From Fimenecus sp052273625 (GTDB taxonomy: Bacteria > Bacillota > Clostridia > Oscillospirales > Acutalibacteraceae): a stretch of DNA of 5,484 bases. A model generated the notes under the pieces. That model saw only the letters and a program-made list of their open reading frames with translations. It made no database searches and was not told the DNA's origin. The DNA is taken from assembly GCA_052273625.1 (NCBI GenBank), contig DAVZHW010000081.1, positions 1 through 5,484 of the forward strand. Direction: 5' to 3'. A program made the translations under genes and the position numbers. This document shows positions 1 to 5,432 of this stretch, one piece after another; the stretch's first letter is position 1; every line of letters starts with the position of its first letter.

Positions 1-3
1 GGC

Positions 4-42
4 AACCCCCGCAGATAATGCTGACGCATATCTGCGGGGGTT
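4..42 (-). terminator. Strong hairpin after groEL, probable groESL terminator
   Basis: A perfect 14-bp inverted repeat has arms at 4-17 and 29-42, with an 11-nt loop at 18-28. The stem contains a GC-rich core (CCCCCGC/GCGGGGG). It lies about 100 nt past the groEL stop codon in the direction of groESL transcription, and no gene lies between. No U-tract follows on the plus strand. On the minus strand only three bases (GCC) remain before the window edge, so the expected U-tract cannot be checked. The hairpin itself is certain; its role as the groESL terminator is inferred from position. It could also terminate a gene arriving from the left. Confidence 0.5.
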
Positions 43-145
43 AACGAATTATTGTACGAAAAGATGTTGTTTTGAAGCAAAACTGCCTTATGAACACTCA
101 GCCTTCCGATTAGAGCTTTAATTATTGTCCCGTCAGGATGTCGGA

Positions 146-1780
146 TTAGTACATTCCGCCGCCCTGTGCCATTGCAGCAGCTGCTGCTGCGTCAGCCTGC
201 GGGTCGGGGATGTCTGTAACGAGAGACTCGGTTGTAAGAACCATAGCCGCAACGGAAGCTGCGTTCTGGAGAGCCGAACGTGTAACCTTAGCAGGGTCAA
301 GAATACCTTTCTTGAACATATCAACATATTCTTCCTTGCCGAAGTCGAAGCCGTAGCCCTTCTTGTTCTTGTTTACGATTTCGTTTACGATAACAGAGCC
401 CTCAAGACCTGCGTTGCGAGCAATCTGTCTAACAGGCTCTTCGATAGCCTTAACAACAATGTTGACGCCTGTTTTAAGGTCAGCGTCGTCTGTGTCAAGG
501 AGCTTTTCAACCTCGGGGATAGCGTTCAAGAGAGCAACGCCGCCGCCTGCTACACAGCCCTCTTCAACAGCTGCCTTTGTAGCTGCAAGGGCGTCCTCGA
601 TACGAAGCTTCTTTTCTTTCATTTCGGTTTCGGTAGCAGCACCTACACGGATAACAGCTACACCGCCTGCAAGCTTTGCAAGTCTTTCCTGGAGTTTCTC
701 ACGGTCAAATTCGGAGGTTGTGTCCTCAATCTGGCTCTTGAGCTGTGCAACTCTGCCCTTAATGCTGTCCTTGTCGCCTGCGCCGTCAACGATAGTGGTG
801 GTTTCCTTTGTAATCTTAACCTGTTTAGCCCTACCGAGCATAGGAATATCAGTGTCCTTGAGCTCAAGACCGAGGTCTGATGTGATTACCTGACCGCCTG
901 TAAGAATTGCGATGTCCTGAAGCATTTCCTTTCTTCTGTCGCCGAAGCCGGGAGCCTTAACGCATACGCAGGTGAATGTGCCTCTCAATTTATTGACAAG
1001 GATCGTTGAAAGAGCCTCGCCCTCAACATCCTCTGCGATGATAACAAGCTTTGAACCTGCCTGTAAAATCTTTTCAAGCAAGGGGAGAACCTCTTGAATT
1101 GAAGAAATCTTCTTGTCTGTGATAAGAATGTAAGCGTCGTCGATAACGGCTTCCATCTTATCTGTATCCGTTACCATATAGGGCGAAATGTAGCCTCTGT
1201 CGAACTGCATACCCTCAACAACGTCGGAGTAAGTCTCGGAGGTCTTTGACTCCTCGATAGTGATAACGCCGTCAGCTGTAACCTTTTCCATAGCGTCTGC
1301 AATGAGCTTGCCGACAAATTCATCTGCTGCGGAAATTGTAGCAATTCTTGCAATGTCGCTTGAAGATTTAACGGGCTGTGCGTTTGCCTTGATAGCCTCA
1401 ACAGCAGCGTCTACTGCCATCTGCATACCCTTTTTAACTACCATCGGGTTTGCGCCTGCGGCAACGTTTTTCATACCCTCACGAACGAGAGCCTGTGCGA
1501 GCAAGGTAGCGGTTGTCGTACCGTCTCCTGCAACGTCGTTTGTCTTTGTAGCAACCTCTTTAACGAGCTGAGCGCCCATATTTTCAAATGCGTCCTCAAG
1601 CTCAACCTCTTTAGCGATTGTAACGCCGTCGTTTGTGATAAGGGGAGCGCCGTACTTTCTGTCAAGAACAACGTTTCTGCCCTTGGGTCCCAATGTGATT
1701 TTAACTGTGTTGCTCAGCTTGTCGATACCCGACTGTAAAGCCTTGCGAGCTTCCTCGCCGTATATAATCTGTTTAGCCAT
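146..1780 (-). CDS. groEL: Chaperonin GroEL (Hsp60, Cpn60), 60 kDa subunit
   Basis: This is the ATP-driven cytosolic folding chaperone: a double ring of 14 subunits that encapsulates unfolded proteins under a GroES lid. The protein is full length at 544 aa. Nucleotide-site motifs are visible: the TLGPKGRNV stretch (29-37), D51 in NDGVTIAKE, and D86 in GDGTTT, matching E. coli D52 and D87. D396 in IEDALAATKAAVEEG matches the catalytic D398. The chaperonin signature AAVEEGCVAGGG is at 403-414. The apical domain (roughly 190-375) keeps the substrate/GroES-binding segment GYISPYM (196-202) and LPLLEKIL (232-239). The C-terminus is an alanine run followed by AQGGGMY, a short form of the Gly-Met tail. 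The ATG start is supported by GGAGG (CCTCC at 1790-1794 on the plus strand) with 9-nt spacing. It follows groES by 17 nt in one operon, so CIRCE/HrcA control should apply. Confidence 0.99.
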   Translation of the reverse strand: MAKQIIYGEEARKALQSGIDKLSNTVKITLGPKGRNVVLDRKYGAPLITNDGVTIAKEVELEDAFENMGAQLVKEVATKTNDVAGDGTTTATLLAQALVREGMKNVAAGANPMVVKKGMQMAVDAAVEAIKANAQPVKSSSDIARIATISAADEFVGKLIADAMEKVTADGVITIEESKTSETYSDVVEGMQFDRGYISPYMVTDTDKMEAVIDDAYILITDKKISSIQEVLPLLEKILQAGSKLVIIAEDVEGEALSTILVNKLRGTFTCVCVKAPGFGDRRKEMLQDIAILTGGQVITSDLGLELKDTDIPMLGRAKQVKITKETTTIVDGAGDKDSIKGRVAQLKSQIEDTTSEFDREKLQERLAKLAGGVAVIRVGAATETEMKEKKLRIEDALAATKAAVEEGCVAGGGVALLNAIPEVEKLLDTDDADLKTGVNIVVKAIEEPVRQIARNAGLEGSVIVNEIVNKNKKGYGFDFGKEEYVDMFKKGILDPAKVTRSALQNAASVAAMVLTTESLVTDIPDPQADAAAAAAMAQGGGMY

Positions 1781-1799
1781 AATTCATTACCTCCAATAA

Positions 1800-2084
1800 T
1801 TATTCAACAACTGCAAGGATGTCTGACTGACGAACGATAACGTATTCAACGTCGTCAATTTTAACTTCCGTGCCTGAATATTTGCTTGTGATTACCTTGT
1901 CGCCGACCTTGACGTACATTTTAATATCCTTGCCGTCAATAACGCCGCCGGGGCCTACTGCAACAACCTCTGCAACCTGAGGCTTTTCCTGTGCGGAAGC
2001 GGCAAGAATGATACCGCTTTTTGTGGTTTCTTCGAGTTCTACTGACTTGAGAACAACTCTGTCAGCAAGTGGTTTGATTGTCAT
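1800..2084 (-). CDS. groES: Co-chaperonin GroES (Hsp10, Cpn10)
   Basis: GroES forms the heptameric lid that binds the GroEL ring and closes the folding chamber in the cytosol. The protein is 94 aa, the usual length. The N-terminal cpn10 signature starts at IKPLADRVVL (3-12) and runs through the mobile loop (about 16-33, ELEETTKSGIILAASAQ), which contains the I25-I26-L27 tripeptide that docks on the GroEL apical domain. The roof region GPGGVIDG and the beta-barrel segment VKVGDKVITSKYSGTEVKID are typical. The start is fixed by a strong GGGAGGA site (TCCTCCC at 2092-2098 on the plus strand) with a 7-nt spacer. It is the first gene of the groES-groEL operon, with an expected leader of about 60 nt containing the CIRCE operator. 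Confidence 0.99.
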   Translation of the reverse strand: MTIKPLADRVVLKSVELEETTKSGIILAASAQEKPQVAEVVAVGPGGVIDGKDIKMYVKVGDKVITSKYSGTEVKIDDVEYVIVRQSDILAVVE

Positions 2085-2118
2085 ATAAGATTCCTCCCAA
2101 AAGAATTAAATACGTATA

Positions 2119-2145
2119 TTAGCACTCTTTAACCCCGAGTGCTAA
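2119..2145 (-). promoter_or_regulatory. CIRCE operator (HrcA binding site)
   Basis: The sequence reads TTAGCACTC, nine bases, GAGTGCTAA. This matches the CIRCE consensus perfectly in both arms and in spacing. HrcA represses groESL and often dnaK operons through this site and releases it on heat shock or when GroEL is occupied by misfolded protein. It covers the expected transcription start about 6-8 nt after the -10 box of the groES promoter, which is the usual arrangement. The hrcA gene itself is not in the window. Confidence 0.97.
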
Positions 2146-2150
2146 TATAT

Positions 2151-2178
2151 ATTTTAGCCGATTACGAAAAAAAATCAA
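2151..2178 (-). promoter_or_regulatory. groESL promoter, vegetative sigma type
   Basis: On the minus strand, TTGATT (2173-2178) serves as the -35 box and TAAAAT (2151-2156) as the -10 box, with 16 bp between them. They match the consensus at 4/6 and 5/6 positions. Transcription would start near 2143-2145, at the upstream edge of CIRCE, and this geometry supports the call. The pattern is seen; its use is inferred. Confidence 0.7.
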
Positions 2179-2256
2179 GTACTTTTCCAAAAATTCATAA
2201 ATTTGTAATAAATAAGCAATAATCCGTTTAGTGTCCCGCATTTTTTGTTCCTTTAA

Positions 2257-2286
2257 TTGTTATTGTATTTTCCGTTAAAATATGAT
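2257..2286 (+). promoter_or_regulatory. Candidate promoter for the divergent membrane-protein operon
   Basis: TTGTTA (2257-2262) and TATGAT (2281-2286) are separated by 18 bp, matching the vegetative consensus at 4/6 and 5/6 positions. The -10 box overlaps the first ATG of the downstream gene. If this promoter is real, translation must begin further in, for example at an in-frame TTG at 2315 or 2324. A weaker alternative is TTCATA (2194-2199) with AATAAT (2218-2223) at 18 bp. The region is AT-rich, so chance matches are likely. Confidence 0.3.
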
Positions 2287-3595
2287 AATATATATCGGTA
2301 ATTCAATTTTGGGGTTGATACATTTGATTCCACAATTTCTAAAGGATAAAAACTTCCCTGTTGCATATAAACTTCTGGCAGTTTCGCTGTTCCTCGGAAC
2401 GCTTTTGCCCGAGTATCTGACGGTTATCATACCGTTTGTGGTCTTTGCCTTTTGTGCTACAAGGAAAAATACTGAGCGTATCAGCGTAAAAGGAGATAAG
2501 TTCCTTATCATTATGTCGGTCTACGCCGTGTATCTCGCCGTAACAGCCTTTTGGGCTAAAGCTCCGAAAGCTTCCGTTATGATGGGAATTATTTGGATCG
2601 GTGCGGCGGTTTGCGCTATGACAATTATCTCGCTTTGCGATACGAGGGAGAAAATTGAGAATATTATGCTTTGCCTTGTCGGTACGGCGGCGGCAAACTC
2701 GGTAATCGCCATAATTCAGATGTGCTTTATGGCAATCGGACGCTCCGATTTGTTCCCGAATCCGCTTTATCAAAGGCTTGACGAGCTTGTTTACGGACTT
2801 TTAAGCTATGATTTCTTCTTCGAAGAGGTCAGGGATAGGGTAGCCGCTTGCTTTGAAAATCCGCTGATTTTCGCAACATTTCTTGTAATGATATTTCCGA
2901 TAGCGGCGTATTGCTGCTTTTATACCGCAACGAAAAAGCGGCGTGCGTTCTCAATTATCTGCTCATTGCTCATCTTCTTCGGTATACTCTTTACATTTTT
3001 AAGAGGTGCGGCGGTTGCGATTATCGTATCGTTTATGGTGCTTTCGTTCGCAGGCAAAAAACCGGCTAAGTTTATGTCGGGCTTTGCGGCGGCGGCTTCG
3101 CTGATAATAATGGTAACGATTTTTGAACGAAGAGGCGTTGCGGCGTCGCAGGACCTTTCGACCAATTACAGAATAGGACTTTGGGGCTGTACGTTCGGAC
3201 TTATAAAGGATAATTTTCTTTTGGGCGTCGGCGCAGGCTATAATAATGTTACGGGTTATCTTTTTGAAAACGGACTTGAGTTTTCACACTCGCACAATCT
3301 GTTTATCGAAGTTCTTGCCGAGGGCGGAATAATAGGCTTGGGTCTGTTTAGCGCGCTGCTTTCGGTAATGGCTTATGATTTTGTCAAGCTCTGTCGCTTG
3401 ACAGGCTGGTATAGAAGCTACGGTATAGCTTTTCTTTCATCAATTTCGGGCTTTGCGGTGATGTCATTGTTTGACAACACCTTGTGCACGCCCAAACAAA
3501 TTCTGTGCTTTGCCGTGCTTGCGGGTTGTACGCAGGCGGTATTACGCATAAAGACAAAAACATCGGGGGATAGGAAAAATGAAAGAACAACTTAA
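2282..3595 (+). CDS. O-antigen ligase/polymerase superfamily (Wzy_C) membrane protein
   Basis: This is a polytopic integral membrane protein of 437 aa with about 11-12 predicted membrane segments, for example near 73-92, 99-118, 127-152, 192-216, 222-240, 241-256, 263-281, 341-367, 379-398 and 404-421. The long extracytoplasmic loop at about 282-340 ends in SHSHNLFIEVLAEGG (335-349), the hallmark of the family. H338 is the likely catalytic-type histidine, R241 in FLRGAAVA is the conserved arginine, and GVGAGYNN (315-322) is also typical. Family members polymerise or transfer lipid-linked glycans; in Gram-positive bacteria they serve capsule, exopolysaccharide or teichuronic acid synthesis (TuaE type). 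The exact substrate cannot be read here. An in-frame TAA at 2276-2278 makes 2282 the first possible ATG, but it lacks a Shine-Dalgarno site, so a TTG at 2315 or 2324 after GGGG (2311-2314) is possible. Its 3' end overlaps the next gene by 17 bp. Confidence 0.85.
   Translation: MIIYIGNSILGLIHLIPQFLKDKNFPVAYKLLAVSLFLGTLLPEYLTVIIPFVVFAFCATRKNTERISVKGDKFLIIMSVYAVYLAVTAFWAKAPKASVMMGIIWIGAAVCAMTIISLCDTREKIENIMLCLVGTAAANSVIAIIQMCFMAIGRSDLFPNPLYQRLDELVYGLLSYDFFFEEVRDRVAACFENPLIFATFLVMIFPIAAYCCFYTATKKRRAFSIICSLLIFFGILFTFLRGAAVAIIVSFMVLSFAGKKPAKFMSGFAAAASLIIMVTIFERRGVAASQDLSTNYRIGLWGCTFGLIKDNFLLGVGAGYNNVTGYLFENGLEFSHSHNLFIEVLAEGGIIGLGLFSALLSVMAYDFVKLCRLTGWYRSYGIAFLSSISGFAVMSLFDNTLCTPKQILCFAVLAGCTQAVLRIKTKTSGDRKNERTT
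3565..3574 (+). promoter_or_regulatory. Ribosome binding site of the sugar symporter, inside the upstream gene
   Basis: The sequence GGGGGATAGG precedes the ATG at 3579. The GGGGGA part (3565-3570) stands 8 nt from the start, and AGGA (3572-3575) stands 3 nt away. The site lies within the last codons of the upstream membrane-protein gene, so ribosomes finishing that gene stop at 3595, next to this start. This suggests translational coupling. Confidence 0.65.
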
Positions 3596-4988
3596 ATTTA
3601 TCAAAGGAAAATTGGGCTACGGCGTCGGCGCAATAGGTCTTGACCTGAGCTACGGTATGTTCTATACATACCTTTCGTATTATCTGTCGAGCGTGCTTAA
3701 TCTTCCCGAGGCGTTTTTGCTTATATTAACGCCTATCGCAAGAATTTGGGACGGAATTAACGACCCAATGATGGGTACTATCGTTGATAATACCAAAACA
3801 AAATTAGGTAAATACCGTCCGTGGATTTTAATAGGCGCATTGTCGAACGCTATTGTTCTTTCATTGCTCTTTACTTCGTTCGGTATGAGCGGAATGAAGC
3901 TCTATATCTACATTACAGTTATGTATATCCTTTGGGGTATGACAAACACTATGGCAGATATTCCTTATTGGTCAATGGTTCCGTCATTCACAAGCGAAGA
4001 AAAGGAAAGAAACCTTATCGCAACCGTTGCAAGAACATTTTCGGGCGTAGGACAAGGTATCATTTCAATTTTGACTCCTATCATCTGCCCTTTGCTTTCA
4101 AGCGACCTTGAGCAGAAAACCGATAAGGGCTATTCGGCTTCGGGCTTCTCAAGATGGGCAATTATATGCGGTGTCGCATTGGTGCTTTTCTCACTTATCT
4201 GCTTCTTCACGACAAAGGAAACCAATGTAGTATATAACGAAAAGCAGAAATTCAGCTTCAAGCAGATTTTCAATGTTATCAAGTCAAACGACCAGCTTAT
4301 AGTATTTATGGTCTTTGCAATGCTTTCAAACGCAGGCTGGTATCTTACATCTTCAACAGCGGCTTATTACTTCTCGGACGCTCTCGGTGATCCGACAAAA
4401 CAGTCCTTGTTCGGCACAATAGGTGCGGTCGGTTCAATTCTCGGACTTTTGGTCGTTCCGCTGCTTTCGCAGAAGTTCACAAAGCGTACCACATACACGA
4501 TTTCGCTTGTATTCTCAATCTTCGGCTATGCGTTGATGTTGTTGTTCGGTGCATTCATAAAGTTGCCTATCGTACTCGATATTTGCTATATCATCGCTTC
4601 TATCGGTATTTCTTCAATGTTCGTCTCACAGACTATTTTCTTGGCGGATATTGTTGACTACGGCGAGTATAAGAACGGCGTCAGAAACGAGAGTATCACT
4701 TTCTCAATGAAAGGCTTTTTGCAGAAGATGGCATATACCATTCAGACGATCGTTCTTTTCGGCACACTTTGGGCAATGAGCTACAATGCACAGAATGAAA
4801 CAGGTATCTTTACCGAAGGCACAAAGACAGGTATCGGCGTGCTTGCTTTCGGTGCTCCGATAGTATTCCTCACAGCTTCGCTTATAGTTTTCAGAAAGAA
4901 GTTCAAGATTTACGGCGAGCTTGCAGATAATGTTCACGCATATATTATCGAAAAGAGAAAAGAAAACGGCGATAATAAAGAAGATTAA
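3579..4988 (+). CDS. GPH-family (MelB-like) glycoside:cation symporter, MFS fold
   Basis: This is an inner-membrane secondary transporter that imports a sugar or glycoside with Na+ or H+. Its 469 aa and roughly 12 membrane helices fit the family (MelB is about 473-476 aa). Aligned by eye to MelB, ARIWDGINDP (53-63) carries D58, N61 and D62 for the cation-site D55, N58 and D59. D22 matches sugar-binding D19; D127 and W131 in DIPYWSMVP match D124 and W128; R152 matches R149; and K383 in ESITFSMKGFLQK matches K377. The loop KLGKYRPW (75-82) and DIVDYGEYKNGVRNES (357-372) are classic. MelB K18 is replaced by L21, so the substrate probably is not handled exactly as melibiose is. The start overlaps the upstream gene and has its own ribosome binding site. 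There is no neighbouring glycosidase to hint at the substrate. A terminator follows after 12 nt. Confidence 0.93.
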   Translation: MKEQLKFIKGKLGYGVGAIGLDLSYGMFYTYLSYYLSSVLNLPEAFLLILTPIARIWDGINDPMMGTIVDNTKTKLGKYRPWILIGALSNAIVLSLLFTSFGMSGMKLYIYITVMYILWGMTNTMADIPYWSMVPSFTSEEKERNLIATVARTFSGVGQGIISILTPIICPLLSSDLEQKTDKGYSASGFSRWAIICGVALVLFSLICFFTTKETNVVYNEKQKFSFKQIFNVIKSNDQLIVFMVFAMLSNAGWYLTSSTAAYYFSDALGDPTKQSLFGTIGAVGSILGLLVVPLLSQKFTKRTTYTISLVFSIFGYALMLLFGAFIKLPIVLDICYIIASIGISSMFVSQTIFLADIVDYGEYKNGVRNESITFSMKGFLQKMAYTIQTIVLFGTLWAMSYNAQNETGIFTEGTKTGIGVLAFGAPIVFLTASLIVFRKKFKIYGELADNVHAYIIEKRKENGDNKED

Positions 4989-5000
4989 ATTTGATGAATT

Positions 5001-5031
5001 AGGCTCCCTTTACAAGGGAGCCTTTGTTTTT
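5001..5031 (+). terminator. Intrinsic terminator of the membrane-protein/symporter operon
   Basis: A perfect 10-bp stem (AGGCTCCCTT at 5001-5010 and AAGGGAGCCT at 5014-5023) with a 3-nt loop TAC is followed by TTGTTTTT (5024-5031). It begins 12 nt after the symporter stop codon. The hairpin is also the first stem of the palindromic repeat at 5001-5135, so the terminator appears to be supplied by a repeat element. There is no T-run on the other side, so it should act only on rightward transcription. Confidence 0.9.
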
Positions 5032-5135
5032 CGAAGAAAAATGACTGAGGGAGAGATAACGAAAGTTTGATTTTTATTGCTTTCTCTCCCTCCGAGTTGC
5101 CTACGGCAACCCACCTCCCTCGTCAGAGGGAGGCT
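5001..5135. repeat. Family A composite palindromic element, complete copy
   Basis: The element is built as two half-units facing each other. The left half has hairpin 1 (5001-5023), a small hairpin 2 (TTTTTC/GAAAAA at 5027-5041, loop GAA) and the tract GAGGGAGAGA (5047-5056). The right half, inverted, has TCTCTCCCTC (5083-5092), a perfect 10-bp partner of that tract; hairpin 2 (GTTGCC/GGCAAC, 5096-5110); and hairpin 1 (CCTCCCTC/GAGGGAGG, 5114-5133, loop GTCA). The ends match as inverted repeats at 8/9 positions (AGGCTCCCT versus AGCCTCCCT). A 26-nt core (5057-5082) lies between the halves. It contains no transposase, so it resembles a MITE-like or other non-autonomous palindromic repeat. I do not recognise a named family. 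Confidence 0.75.
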
Positions 5136-5162
5136 GAATGTGCGAATTATATTTTATATCAT

Positions 5163-5248
5163 ACCGTAGGGACAGGGCTTGCCCCTGTCCGCAAAAAATT
5201 ACATATTATATTACACTCACGGACAACCGCAAGGGTTGTCCCTACGGT
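5163..5248. repeat. Family B element with 12-bp terminal inverted repeats
   Basis: The element is 86 bp with perfect 12-bp terminal inverted repeats: ACCGTAGGGACA (5163-5174) and TGTCCCTACGGT (5237-5248). Inside each end is an 8-bp hairpin: GGACAGGG/CCCTGTCC (5170-5177 and 5183-5190) on the left and GGACAACC/GGTTGTCC (5221-5228 and 5234-5241) on the right. Between them is an AT-rich spacer. It encodes nothing. The layout is that of a small non-autonomous palindromic or MITE-like element; mobility is inferred, not shown. Confidence 0.75.
5192..5231 (+). repeat. 40-nt direct repeat, copy 1
   Basis: This segment begins CAAAAAATTACAT and ends CTCACGGACAACCGCA. It matches 5388-5427 at 38 of 40 positions, with one T/C and one C/T difference. 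It covers the AT-rich spacer and left hairpin arm of the family B element at 5163-5248. Confidence 0.9.
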
Positions 5249-5305
5249 CGCACAAATTTTCAAATTAGATAACAGCCGTATAAAAACCTTAAAATTTAAT
5301 CATAG

Positions 5306-5427
5306 ACGGTAGGGCGGGTGGCTTGCTGCCGCCGTTAGATTGTTATTTATTTATGATAATCCACGGCTGAAATGATATTAAAATCCACAAAAAATTACAT
5401 ATTATATCATACTCACGGACAACCGCA
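5306..5427. repeat. Probable second family B element, interrupted at its right end
   Basis: The left end reads ACGGTAGGGCGGG (5307-5319), similar to the family B end ACCGTAGGGACAGGG. It is followed by a hairpin GGCGG/CCGCC (5313-5317 and 5329-5333) around a GGCTTGCTG loop that echoes the GGGCTTGCC loop of the first copy. The right part (5388-5427) repeats 38/40 positions of the first copy, then stops exactly in the hairpin loop after GGACAACCGCA. Six bases later a family A copy begins. The missing end should read AGGGTTGTCC and then a CCTACCGT-like terminus, which may lie beyond the window. Confidence 0.5.
5388..5427 (+). repeat. 40-nt direct repeat, copy 2
   Basis: This is the second copy of the 40-nt repeat at 5192-5231, with two differences. 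After it the sequences diverge: copy 1 continues into the second hairpin arm (AGGGTTGTCC), while here TATTC and then a family A element follow. Confidence 0.9.
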
Positions 5428-5432
5428 TATTC

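Noticed and set aside
69..83. Small hairpin GTTTTG/CAAAAC with a 3-nt loop after groEL
   Set aside because: The stem is short and AT-rich, with no U-tract on either strand. It is too weak to call a terminator next to the far stronger hairpin at 4-42.
125..880. Plus-strand 251-codon open frame opposite groEL
   Set aside because: It lies antisense to an unmistakable groEL, is a cysteine- and leucine-rich low-sense peptide with no domain, and results from groEL codon bias.
363..893. Plus-strand 176-codon open frame opposite groEL
   Set aside because: Serine- and alanine-rich antisense shadow of groEL, with no ribosome binding site or family resemblance.
2339..2773. Minus-strand 144-codon open frame opposite the Wzy_C-like gene
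   Set aside because: Antisense to a well-supported membrane-protein gene; the composition is not protein-like and there is no ribosome binding site.
3382..3403. Perfect 8-bp inverted repeat TGTCAAGC/GCTTGACA with a 6-nt loop inside the Wzy_C-like gene
   Set aside because: It lies within coding sequence between membrane segments, has no U-tract and no promoter context. A single such match in 5 kb is plausible by chance.
5067..5312. Plus-strand 81-codon open frame in the repeat tract
   Set aside because: It crosses the ends of two unrelated palindromic repeats, has no ribosome binding site and shows no domain. Treated as repeat DNA, not a gene.
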